A stretch of DNA of 64,000 nucleotides, taken from Cognatiluteimonas sedimenti (GTDB lineage Bacteria > Pseudomonadota > Gammaproteobacteria > Xanthomonadales > Xanthomonadaceae). Shown here in pieces: positions 8,307 through 15,998 of this stretch. Below the pieces are notes generated by a model. It was not told where the DNA came from. It did no database searches and was given only the letters and a program-made list of their open reading frames with translations. The position numbers and the translations under genes are program-made. Where the stretch lies: positions 1,258,554-1,322,553 of the forward strand of contig NZ_JALGCL010000001.1 of NCBI RefSeq assembly GCF_022808325.1. Reading direction: 5' to 3'. Within the stretch, counting starts at the first letter, position 1. Each line of letters begins with the position of its first letter.

Positions 8307-8635
8307 TGCCCACGATCGATCCCGAAGCGATGCGTGTCCACGCCGGCGACGCCGCGCAGCTGCTAAAGGCGCTCGGCAACGAGAAGCGGCTGATGCTGCT
8401 GTGCCTGCTGGCGGAAGGCGAGCGTTCGGTCGGCGAACTCAATGCGCGGCTGGACCTGAGCCAGTCGGCGTTGTCGCAACACCTGGCCCTGCTGCGGCAG
8501 GACGGGCTGGTGACGACGCGTCGTGAAGCCCAGAGCATCTACTACTCGCTGGCCAGTGGCCCGGCGCAAGCCGTCATTGCTACCCTGCACGGCATCTATT
8601 GCGGCGGCGATGCGCCGCTGTGCGAGGGATCGTGA
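8306..8635 (+). CDS. bigR: ArsR-family persulfide-responsive repressor (BigR/SqrR type)
   Basis: This is a 109-residue winged-helix ArsR protein with recognition-helix sequence LSQSALSQHLALL and wing TTRREAQSIYY. Cys33 (LLCLL) and Cys99 (IYC) are 66 residues apart, the same spacing as Cys41/Cys107 of SqrR and Cys42/Cys108 of BigR, which form a polysulfide link on exposure to persulfide and leave DNA. A third cysteine, Cys106, is near the C-terminus. The start ATG 8306 overlaps the stop of the preceding ORF, and the stop overlaps the dioxygenase GTG (GTGA). It probably represses both arms of the locus. The response mechanism is inferred from family knowledge. Confidence 0.9.
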   Translation: MPTIDPEAMRVHAGDAAQLLKALGNEKRLMLLCLLAEGERSVGELNARLDLSQSALSQHLALLRQDGLVTTRREAQSIYYSLASGPAQAVIATLHGIYCGGDAPLCEGS

Positions 8636-9516
8636 GCGACGACGGCCTGCAGATCCAGTCGTTCTTCCACGCCGACACCGGCACCTGGAGCCATGTCGCC
8701 AGCCGCGGCCGCGATGCGGTGGTGATCGACCCGGTGCTGGACTACGACGGCAAGGCCGGGCGCGTGTCCAGCGACAGCGCACGGGCAGTGCTGGATTACG
8801 TGGGCGCGCACTCGCTGCACGTGCATCGGATCCTCGAGACCCATGCCCACGCCGACCATCTCAGTTCGGCGGCCTTCCTGCGCGCACGCACCTCGGCGCC
8901 GGTGCTGATCGGCGCCGGCATCGGCGAGGTGCAGGCGCATTTCTGCGGGGTCTTCGGCATCGCTCCCGGCGACCGCACCATCGCCGATGCGTTCGATGCC
9001 CTGCTGGTGGACGGCGACGTGATCGAGGCGGGCGCCCTGCGCATCGAGGTGCTGGCGACCCCGGGGCATACCGCCGACAGCCTGTCCTACCGCATCGAGG
9101 ACAACGTGTTCGTCGGCGACACCCTGTTCGCACCGGACGTGGGCACCGCGCGCTGCGATTTCCCCGGCGGCAGCGCCGAACAGCTTTACGCGTCGATCCG
9201 CCGCCTGCATGCCCTGCCCGGCGATACGGTGCTGTGGCTGTGCCACGACTATCCGCCCGCGGGCCGCTCGCCGCGGGCCAGCGTCGGCGTCGCCGAATCC
9301 CGGCGCGACAACCGCATGCTCGACGCGACGACAACGCAGGCGCAGTTCGTCGCGGCGCGCACCGAGCGCGATGCCGGCCTGCCGGTGCCGGTGCTGCTGT
9401 ATCCGGCGCTGCAGGTCAACATCCGCGGCGGCCGCCTGCCCGATGCGGATGCGGCCGGCAGGCGCTACCTGCAGGTTCCGTTGCAGGTCATCCCGCCAGC
9501 CGACGGCATCGCGTGA
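8632..9516 (+). CDS. pdo: ETHE1/Blh-type persulfide dioxygenase (metallo-beta-lactamase fold)
   Basis: The protein has 294 residues from a GTG start coupled to the repressor stop. The metallo-beta-lactamase core is intact: HAHADH (His71, His73, Asp75, His76), TPGHT (His146), VGDTLF (Asp163) and LCHDY (His205). In ETHE1-type enzymes a single iron held by two histidines and an aspartate oxidises glutathione persulfide to sulfite. The bigR-blh order is the known arrangement in Xylella and Agrobacterium, but this protein lacks the DUF442 domain found fused there; that domain is separately encoded at 881-1462. Its stop overlaps the tauE start. Confidence 0.9.
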   Translation: MSDDGLQIQSFFHADTGTWSHVASRGRDAVVIDPVLDYDGKAGRVSSDSARAVLDYVGAHSLHVHRILETHAHADHLSSAAFLRARTSAPVLIGAGIGEVQAHFCGVFGIAPGDRTIADAFDALLVDGDVIEAGALRIEVLATPGHTADSLSYRIEDNVFVGDTLFAPDVGTARCDFPGGSAEQLYASIRRLHALPGDTVLWLCHDYPPAGRSPRASVGVAESRRDNRMLDATTTQAQFVAARTERDAGLPVPVLLYPALQVNIRGGRLPDADAAGRRYLQVPLQVIPPADGIA

Positions 9517-10262
9517 GCGAAACCGACCTGCTGCTGGCCGCGCTGTTCTTCGCGGTCGCCACGCTCTACGCCTCGGTCGGCCATGCTGGCGCCAGCGGCT
9601 ACATCGCCGCGATGGCGCTGCTCGGCTTCGCGCCCGAGCAGGTGCGCCCGACCGCCCTTGCGCTCAACCTGCTGGTCGGCGGCATCGGCCTGCTGCGCTG
9701 GTGGCGCGGCGGCCACGTGCGCTGGCGCAACGTGTTGCCGTTCGTGCTGGCGTCGGCGCCCGCCGCGTTCCTGGCCGCACAGGTCCAGCTGCCGCGCGAG
9801 AGCTATTCGCTGCTGCTGGGCATGGTGCTGCTGGTCGCCGCCATCGGCGTGTTCCATCACGCCGCGCGCGCGGAGCGCGAGGACGCCGAGACCGCGGGCC
9901 GACGCGTGCCCTGGCTGCCGGGCCTGGTGGCCGGTACGGCGATCGGGGTGCTGTCGGGCCTGACCGGCACCGGGGGGGCGATTTTCCTGACGCCGCTGCT
10001 GCTGTTCGCGCGCTGGATGCCAACGCGGGAAGCCAGCGGCACCTCGGTCGCGTTCGTGTGGATCAATTCGCTCACCGGTCTGGCCGGGCTGCTGCACGCC
10101 ACCGGCACGCTGCCGTCGATGCTGCCGCTGTGGCTGGGCGTGGTCGCGATCGGCGCCCTGCTCGGCAGCCAGCTCGGGCTGCACTGGCTGCCGGTGCGCG
10201 GCCTGAGGCGCGTGCTGGGCGTGGTGCTGCTGGTGGCCGCGGCGAAGCTGCTGTTCGCCTGA
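9513..10262 (+). CDS. tauE: TauE/SafE-family sulfite exporter
   Basis: This is a 249-residue polytopic membrane protein from GTG 9513, overlapping the dioxygenase stop by 4 bp. It shows the two-repeat TauE layout: an N-terminal half with SVGHAGASGYIAAM and a C-terminal half with GVLSGLTGTGGAIFLTPLLL, the glycine-rich signatures of the family. In BigR operons the TauE protein is thought to export the sulfite made by the dioxygenase. The substrate is inferred from context; some TauE proteins carry other anions. Confidence 0.88.
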   Translation: MSETDLLLAALFFAVATLYASVGHAGASGYIAAMALLGFAPEQVRPTALALNLLVGGIGLLRWWRGGHVRWRNVLPFVLASAPAAFLAAQVQLPRESYSLLLGMVLLVAAIGVFHHAARAEREDAETAGRRVPWLPGLVAGTAIGVLSGLTGTGGAIFLTPLLLFARWMPTREASGTSVAFVWINSLTGLAGLLHATGTLPSMLPLWLGVVAIGALLGSQLGLHWLPVRGLRRVLGVVLLVAAAKLLFA

Positions 10263-10300
10263 GTGGCACGCGCGGCATCGCCTGCGCGTGCCCGTGCCAC
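10263..10300. terminator. Hairpin between convergent tauE and the M56 peptidase gene
   Basis: GGCACGCGC (10265-10273) can pair with GCGCGTGCC (10284-10292), and GTGGCAC (10263-10269) can alternatively pair with GTGCCAC (10294-10300). It sits in the 48-bp gap between two convergent genes, as expected for a shared terminator. There is no clear T-tract, so confidence is limited. Confidence 0.4.
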
Positions 10301-10310
10301 CATGGCGTGA

Positions 10311-11651
10311 TCAGCCCTTCGCCGCAGGGGCCGCGGCCTTGGGTTCGGACTTGAACCAGATCGGCACCCGCACGCGGCCGCCGACGGCGCGGCCGTCCTT
10401 CATCCCGGGATTGAATTTCCACTTGCGCGCGGCCTCGACCGCGGCGGCGTCGAACAGGCCCGCCGGCTGCGAACGCTCGACCACCACGTTACCGACGCTG
10501 CCGTCGGGGGCGACGTCCAGGACCAGCATCACCTCGCCATCGATCCCCTTGTCGTTCAATCCCGGGGGATAGGCTGGCGCCTGCTTGCTTACGACCAGCG
10601 GCAGCTCCGGCGGCGGCGGCGGCGGCGGCGGTGCGGGCGGCGGCGGCAGCGCCTGCAGGCCGGCGGCGTTAGGGGGAACGGGCGGCGCCGGGGGAACCGG
10701 GGCGGCCGGCGCTGCCGGAGCCGGCGGCGGCGCGGGCGGCGGCGGCACGGCGGTTGCCTGGCCAGGCATCTGCGCGGCCCAGGCGGTGACGCCTGCGCCC
10801 AGGGCCAGGGTAGCGACCAGCGCGGCGCCGGCCAGCAAGCGCCGCGGCGACGGAACGGGTTTGACGAGCATGGCGATTCTCTCCCTGAGTGGATGGCCGA
10901 AGCCGAACTGGCAGCCCACGGGGATTCCCTGGGCTGCACATTGAGCTTGCAGCAGCGCCTCGCCGTAAGCCCGGCGCGCGCGCGGATGGCGTGCGATCAC
11001 GCAGGCGTCGCAGGCCAGTTCCTGGTCGTGATGGAACCGGCGCGCGGCGTAGTGCAACAACGGGTTGAACCAGAACAGGCAGCGCAACGCGGCCACGCAG
11101 GCGTTGGCGTGGAGGTCGCCACGGGCGATGTGGGTGCGCTCGTGCTCGAGCATCAGGGCGCGCTGGCCGGCGCTGTAGCGGGTCTCGAAATCGGCGGGCA
11201 ACACCACCGTCGGCTGCCACCAGCCGATGGCCGCGGGCAAACCTTCGCTGGCGTCTGCCTGCAGCCCGTCGCCATGCGCGCGCAGCCGGCCCAGGCCTTC
11301 GTGGAAGCGTCGTTGCCGCCAGGCGAACGCGATCGTCGCCAATGCCGCTCCAAGCGCCCACGCCAACAGCAACAGCCCGCGCAGGTCCGGCATCGCCGCG
11401 CCCGCAGCCAGCGCGCGTGCCGGTGCAGCGGCAAGACCCGCGGCCGTCGGCACCGCGATCGCGATCGGCGCCGGCGCCGCCGGCAGCAGCACCGCCAGCA
11501 GTGCCACCGGCACCAGCGCCCACGCGCCATAGGCGATGCGCGGGCCGAACCCCGTCCGCAACGCGCGCCGCGACAACAGCACCAGCACGATGGCCAGACT
11601 GCTGGCGAGCGTGGTTTCCAGCAACGGGCCGATGAAGTCAGTCGCCGGCAT
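10311..11651 (-). CDS. M56 (BlaR1/MecR1-like) membrane metallopeptidase with C-terminal TonB domain
   Basis: The protein has 446 residues. Membrane helices at the N-terminus frame a cytoplasmic M56 zinc peptidase with HExxH (His170, Glu171, His174). Another membrane segment lies at about residues 270-293, then a proline-rich stretch to about 355, then a TonB C-terminal domain (PAYPPGLNDKGIDG ... FNPGMKDG). Classical BlaR1 carries a beta-lactam-binding sensor at this end; here that sensor is replaced by a TonB-type domain. The gene overlaps its BlaI-type regulator by 14 bp. It probably cleaves or inactivates the repressor in response to an unknown envelope signal. Confidence 0.88.
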   Translation of the reverse strand: MPATDFIGPLLETTLASSLAIVLVLLSRRALRTGFGPRIAYGAWALVPVALLAVLLPAAPAPIAIAVPTAAGLAAAPARALAAGAAMPDLRGLLLLAWALGAALATIAFAWRQRRFHEGLGRLRAHGDGLQADASEGLPAAIGWWQPTVVLPADFETRYSAGQRALMLEHERTHIARGDLHANACVAALRCLFWFNPLLHYAARRFHHDQELACDACVIARHPRARRAYGEALLQAQCAAQGIPVGCQFGFGHPLRERIAMLVKPVPSPRRLLAGAALVATLALGAGVTAWAAQMPGQATAVPPPPAPPPAPAAPAAPVPPAPPVPPNAAGLQALPPPPAPPPPPPPPELPLVVSKQAPAYPPGLNDKGIDGEVMLVLDVAPDGSVGNVVVERSQPAGLFDAAAVEAARKWKFNPGMKDGRAVGGRVRVPIWFKSEPKAAAPAAKG

Positions 11652-12024
11652 GGTCGATCTCCTCGATCAGCTTGCGCAGCGCCGTGATGTCGGCGCGGTC
11701 GAGCTTGCGATGGCGGCTGAAATGCGCCACCAGCGGCGCGACCCGGCCATCGAACAGGCGCTGCAGCAGTCCTTCGCTCTCGTCCAGCAGCCAGGCCTGG
11801 CGACTGAGCACCGGCGTATAGAGGTAGCGGCGACCGTCCCTGGACGCCTTGATCGCGCCCTTCTTCAGCAGGCGATTGAGCAGGGTCTTGATCGTGGCCT
11901 CCTGCCAGTCCTGGCGGTCGGCGAGCGCGGCGACGACGTCCTCGGCCGCCAGTGGCGCGCGGCCGCCTGCCTCGGCCGTCCACAGGACCTCCATGACCAC
12001 CGATTCGGCTTCGCTGACCTGCAT
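11638..12024 (-). CDS. BlaI/MecI/CopY-family transcriptional repressor
   Basis: This is a 128-residue winged-helix protein of the BlaI/MecI family: MQVSEAESVVMEVLW, an ATIKTLLNRLLKKG recognition region and the RYLYTPVLSR wing, followed by a C-terminal dimerisation helix. ATG 12024 is chosen because it gives the conserved family N-terminus; an upstream in-frame extension runs into the operator. Its gene precedes and overlaps the M56 peptidase gene. Two BlaI-like operators stand between the promoter -10 and the start codon, implying autorepression lifted by the peptidase. Confidence 0.92.
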   Translation of the reverse strand: MQVSEAESVVMEVLWTAEAGGRAPLAAEDVVAALADRQDWQEATIKTLLNRLLKKGAIKASRDGRRYLYTPVLSRQAWLLDESEGLLQRLFDGRVAPLVAHFSRHRKLDRADITALRKLIEEIDHAGD

Positions 12025-12028
12025 TCGA

Positions 12029-12080
12029 TTACACCTGTAAACCCATGACATGAATTTACGCTTGTAATCGTTGCTGTCAA
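12029..12080 (-). promoter_or_regulatory. Promoter and two BlaI-type operators of the repressor-peptidase operon
   Basis: On the minus strand, -35 TTGACA (12075-12080) and -10 TAAATT (12053-12058) are 16 bp apart. Two dyads flank and overlap the -10: TTACACCTGTAA (12029-12040, a perfect TTACA-2-TGTAA palindrome) and TTACGCTTGTAA (12056-12067, one mismatch). TACA-N2-TGTA is the known core of BlaI/MecI operators. The 27-bp distance between the sites fits two dimers on nearby faces of DNA. Confidence 0.75.
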
Positions 12081-12123
12081 GCCCCCGTCCCGACGCAACG
12101 GGACCGGGCTGGACCAGGCCTGG

Positions 12124-14127
12124 TTAAACGGCGCGGGCGACGGCGGCGACGTTGTCGGCGGTGAAGCCGAAATGCGGCATCAGCGCCTCGATCGGCGCCG
12201 AAGCGCCGAACGTGTCGAGACCGACCACGGCGCCATCCAGGCCGACGTACTTGCGCCAGAAATCGCTGACGCCGGCCTCGATCGCCACGCGCCTGCGGCA
12301 AGCCTTCGGCAGCACCGATTCGCGGTACGCCGCATCCTGGCGATCGAACACGCAGGTGCTCGGCATCGACACCACGCGCACGCCATCGCCGAGCGCGGCG
12401 GCCGCCTGCATCGCGATCCCCACTTCCGAGCCGGTCGCAATGAGGATCAGTTCCGGCGCGCCATCGCTGTCCTTGAGCACGTAGCCACCGCGCGCAATGG
12501 CGGCGACCTGCGCCTCGCTCCGCGCCTGGTGGGCGAGGTTCTGCCGCGAGAACACCAGGCAACTGGGGCCATCGGTGCGCTCGATCGCGGCCTTCCACGC
12601 GACCGCCGACTCGACCGCATCGCACGGGCGCCAGACGTCGTTGCGTGGGATGTAGCGCAGCGACGCCAGGTGCTCGACCGGCTGGTGGGTGGGACCGTCC
12701 TCGCCGAGGCCGATCGAATCGTGGGTGTAGACGTGGATCGCGCGCGCCCCCGTCAACGCGCTCATCCGCACCGCGTTGCGGGCGTAGTCGCTGAACACCA
12801 GGAAGGTGGCGTCATAGGGAATGAAGCAACCGTGCAGCGCCAGGCCGTTGCTGATCGCGGTCATCGCGAATTCGCGCACGCCGTAATAGACGTAATTGGC
12901 GTCGGCGTCATCGCCGGCGACCGACTTGCTGCCCTTCCACAAGGTCAGGTTGGAATGCGCCAGGTCGGCCGAGCCACCGACCAGTTCCGGCAGCAGCGGC
13001 GCGTACGCCTCGATCGCCAGCTGCGAAGCCTTGCGCGAAGCGATCCCGTGGGCTTCGACCTGCAACTTCGCGATGAAGGCATCGGCGTCCGCGGAGAAGC
13101 CTTCGGGCAGGTCGCCATGCGAGCGCCGCACCAGCTCGTCGGCCTCTTCGGGATGGCGCGCGGCGTAGGCGTCGAACAGCTGCCCCCACTGGTGCTCGCG
13201 CACCAGCCCGGCATTGCCGGCGCGCCAGGCGTCGCGGATCTCCTGCGGCACCTCGAACGCGGGATGCGGCCAGCCCAGCGCCTCGCGGGTGGCGGCGGCC
13301 TCGTCCTTGCCCAGCGGCGCGCCGTGCGCGGATTCCTTGCCGGCCTTGTGCGGCGAACCGAAGCCGATGGTGGTGCGGCAGCAGACCAGCGTCGGCTTGC
13401 CTTCCGACCGCATCGCCGCCTCGATCGCGGCCTTGATCGCATCGGCATCGTGGCCGTCGACGTCGCGGATCACGTTCCAGCCGTAGGCCTCGAAGCGCGC
13501 CGGAGTGTCGTCGGTGAACCAGCCCTCGACGTTGCCATCGATGGAGATGCGGTTGTCGTCCCAGAAGGCGACCAGCTTCTCCAGCCCCCAGGTGCCGGCC
13601 AGCGACGCGGCCTCGTGCGAGATCCCTTCCATCAGGCAGCCGTCGCCCATGAACACCCAGGTGCGGTGGTCCACGATCGCCAGCTCGGGCCGGTTGAAGC
13701 GCTGCGCCAGCAGCTTCTCGGCCAGCGCCATGCCGACCGCGTTGGCGAAGCCCTGGCCGAGCGGCCCGGTGGTGGTTTCCACGCCGGGAGTCTCGAAGTT
13801 CTCGGGATGGCCCGGGGTCTTGCTGCCGAGCTGGCGGAAATTCTTCAACTCGTCCAGCGACAGGTCGTAGCCCGACAGGTGCAGCAGCGCGTACTGCAGC
13901 ATCGAGCCGTGGCCGTTGGAGAGCACGAAGCGGTCGCGGTTGAACCACTTCGGGTTGTTCGGGTTGTGCTGCAGGTAGTCGTTCCACAGCACCTCGGCGA
14001 TGTCGGCCATGCCCATCGGCATGCCCGGATGGCCGGATTTGGCGGCCTCGACCGCGTCGATGGCGAGGAAACGCAGGGCATTGGCGCGGTCGCGGCGGCT
14101 GGGTTGCACAGGGGAAGGCGTCGTCAT
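12124..14127 (-). CDS. tkt: Transketolase
   Basis: This is a 667-residue thiamine-diphosphate enzyme of the non-oxidative pentose phosphate pathway, transferring two-carbon ketol units between sugar phosphates. GHPGMPMG (residues 32-39), GDGCLMEG with the downstream Asn of the ThDP motif, and [14 protein letters not shown] of the pyrimidine domain are all present, and the length matches bacterial TktA. ATG 14127 (MTTPSPVQ) gives the family N-terminus; upstream in-frame codons are non-conserved. It stands alone, facing away from the neighbouring PAP2 gene. Confidence 0.96.
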   Translation of the reverse strand: MTTPSPVQPSRRDRANALRFLAIDAVEAAKSGHPGMPMGMADIAEVLWNDYLQHNPNNPKWFNRDRFVLSNGHGSMLQYALLHLSGYDLSLDELKNFRQLGSKTPGHPENFETPGVETTTGPLGQGFANAVGMALAEKLLAQRFNRPELAIVDHRTWVFMGDGCLMEGISHEAASLAGTWGLEKLVAFWDDNRISIDGNVEGWFTDDTPARFEAYGWNVIRDVDGHDADAIKAAIEAAMRSEGKPTLVCCRTTIGFGSPHKAGKESAHGAPLGKDEAAATREALGWPHPAFEVPQEIRDAWRAGNAGLVREHQWGQLFDAYAARHPEEADELVRRSHGDLPEGFSADADAFIAKLQVEAHGIASRKASQLAIEAYAPLLPELVGGSADLAHSNLTLWKGSKSVAGDDADANYVYYGVREFAMTAISNGLALHGCFIPYDATFLVFSDYARNAVRMSALTGARAIHVYTHDSIGLGEDGPTHQPVEHLASLRYIPRNDVWRPCDAVESAVAWKAAIERTDGPSCLVFSRQNLAHQARSEAQVAAIARGGYVLKDSDGAPELILIATGSEVGIAMQAAAALGDGVRVVSMPSTCVFDRQDAAYRESVLPKACRRRVAIEAGVSDFWRKYVGLDGAVVGLDTFGASAPIEALMPHFGFTADNVAAVARAV

Positions 14128-14309
14128 GGCTCGAATGGGCGGCACCCGGCGAACCGCGGGCCCGGCCATTGTCCCATCGCGGCGGCGTGCTGTCGCGTCG
14201 ATCCGGCCACGGGACGCGCCCACGGGCCGCGTCGCATAACGGCTGCCTGAGGAATGCCTGAGGGCCTCCTAACCCGCCTGCGTGCAGCGTGGACGTCTCT
14301 ATCCGGCAG

Positions 14310-14975
14310 ATGGCCATGGGCACTCGCATCGACCTCGTTGCCGCATCCGGTTCCATGACGGCAGGTCTCCTGCTGACACTCGGCCTGCTGCTGGCGCCCG
14401 CCTGTGCACGTGCTTCTGGCGGCCCGTTCGGCATCGACCACCGCGTGGCCTACGACGATTCAGGCATCTGGAAGCGCAGTTACCAGAAGGACTTCGCACT
14501 GGGTGCGGCGTTGACCGTCATCGGCGGCGCCGTGTTCGCCGATGACGACTCGCGCATCGGCCGGACTTTCGACCAGGCGCTGGATGCGATGGTGTTGACC
14601 GCCGGCACGACCTCGGTGGCGAAGCTGGCGTTTTCGCGCGAGCGGCCGATCCAGAACAGCGACCCCAATGATTTCTTCGACGGACGCGGCTACGGCAGTT
14701 TTCCCAGTGGCGAGGTCGCCGAGATCAGTTCGATCGTGACGCCGTTCATCACCGGGTACGGACACGACCATCCCGCCGTATGGGCCCTGGCGCTTCTGCC
14801 AACCTACGACGCGATCGCGCGGGTCAAGGTGCAGGGGCACTGGCAAAGCGACGTGCTGGCGGGCGCCGCGATCGGCGTCGCCTGGGGCTTGTATGCGCAC
14901 CACCGAAAGACGCCGCTGATCATGGGCTTGCTGCCGGGCCATGGCGTCATGGTGGGCTATGCGAAACAGTTCTGA
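14310..14975 (+). CDS. PAP2-family protein with altered second motif
   Basis: This is about 221 residues from ATG 14310; GTG 14289 and ATG 14355 are alternatives and none has a convincing ribosome site. A signal or membrane segment ends near PACARASGG. PAP2 motif 1 (KLAFSRERP) and motif 3 (ARVKVQGHWQSD) are present, but motif 2 reads PSGE instead of PSGH, so the histidine acting as acid/base is replaced by glutamate. The family dephosphorylates lipid pyrophosphates or phosphates on the periplasmic side. Activity is therefore uncertain. Confidence 0.8.
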   Translation: MAMGTRIDLVAASGSMTAGLLLTLGLLLAPACARASGGPFGIDHRVAYDDSGIWKRSYQKDFALGAALTVIGGAVFADDDSRIGRTFDQALDAMVLTAGTTSVAKLAFSRERPIQNSDPNDFFDGRGYGSFPSGEVAEISSIVTPFITGYGHDHPAVWALALLPTYDAIARVKVQGHWQSDVLAGAAIGVAWGLYAHHRKTPLIMGLLPGHGVMVGYAKQF

Positions 14976-15233
14976 ATCCGTCTCCCCGGCGCGCTCGCCC
15001 ATCGAGCGACAGCGGGCTGGGAGATGAGTACGCAAGCCGCGGAACATCCCGAAAGCCCAGTCGAGTCCGTGGCCGGGAGATCTTTGCGACGCAAGCGGAA
15101 CCACCGACCGACCGTCTCCGTGCCCCAAGCGCCCGGAGAGCCGCCGCTCGCCAGGCACCCATGCGCGCCAACCGTAATGCCGGGCCCTGCTGCATCCGCC
15201 CTCGTTCGCCCATTCCCCCTTCAATAGACGACC

Positions 15234-15992
15234 ATGGATGCCGAAAACCGTGCCGCGCTGAGCAAAGTCCCCGAAGTCACGCTGCTGTTCTGGATGATCA
15301 AGATCCTCGCGACCACGCTGGGCGAGACCGGCGGCGATGCCGTATCGATGTCGATGGATCTGGGCTACCTCGTCGGCACAGCCATCTTCGCAGTGCTGTT
15401 CGTGGCCGCGGTGGCCGTGCAGGTGTCGGCGAAGAAGTTCCACCCGGCCATCTACTGGGTGACGATCATCGCCTCCACCACGGTCGGGACCACGCTGGCC
15501 GACTATGCCGACCGGTCCCTGGGGATCGGGTACGCAGGCGGGGCCCTGCTGCTTTTCGCTCTGCTCGTCGCATCGCTGTTCACCTGGTACCGCACGCTGG
15601 GCACGGTGGACGTGGGCTCCGTCAACTCGCCCCGGTCCGAAATCTTCTACTGGGTGACCATCATGTTTTCGCAAACGCTCGGCACCGCGCTGGGCGACTG
15701 GACCGCCGATTCGGCGGGGTTTGGTTACCTCGGTGGTGCAGCCATCTTCGGCGGACTGCTCGCGATCGTGACGGTGCTCCGGTTCACGACCCGGGTGTCG
15801 CGCACGGCGCTGTTCTGGGCGGCGTTCGTGCTGACGCGGCCGCTGGGCGCGGTGGTCGGCGACTTCCTGGACAAGCCCGCCAGCCACGGCGGACTGGAAC
15901 TGGGCCGCTACGCGGCATCGGCGTCATTGCTGGGCCTGATCGCGCTGCTGGTGCTGGTGTTCCCGCAGAAGCCGGCCGCGCGCGCCCACTGA
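15234..15992 (+). CDS. COG4705-like membrane protein with four internal repeats
   Basis: This is a 252-residue, very hydrophobic protein. Four copies of a roughly 50-60-residue unit can be aligned by eye, each with an aromatic/Trp start, a TxG(T/E/A)xxGD-like centre and a GY-x-GG-x-hydrophobic end (near residues 15, 72, 135 and 190). It resembles the uncharacterised COG4705 membrane-anchored family. No function is known to me. The 258 bp upstream contain no other convincing gene. Confidence 0.75.
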   Translation: MDAENRAALSKVPEVTLLFWMIKILATTLGETGGDAVSMSMDLGYLVGTAIFAVLFVAAVAVQVSAKKFHPAIYWVTIIASTTVGTTLADYADRSLGIGYAGGALLLFALLVASLFTWYRTLGTVDVGSVNSPRSEIFYWVTIMFSQTLGTALGDWTADSAGFGYLGGAAIFGGLLAIVTVLRFTTRVSRTALFWAAFVLTRPLGAVVGDFLDKPASHGGLELGRYAASASLLGLIALLVLVFPQKPAARAH

Positions 15993-15998
15993 CGCAGC

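Noticed and set aside
10600-10760. GGC-rich simple repeat
   Set aside because: It encodes the proline-rich spacer of the M56-TonB protein and is explained by coding.
15024-15227. 67-codon frame between the PAP2 and COG4705-like genes
   Set aside because: No ribosome site, no recognisable fold and proline/arginine-rich composition. The gap is better read as non-coding upstream sequence.
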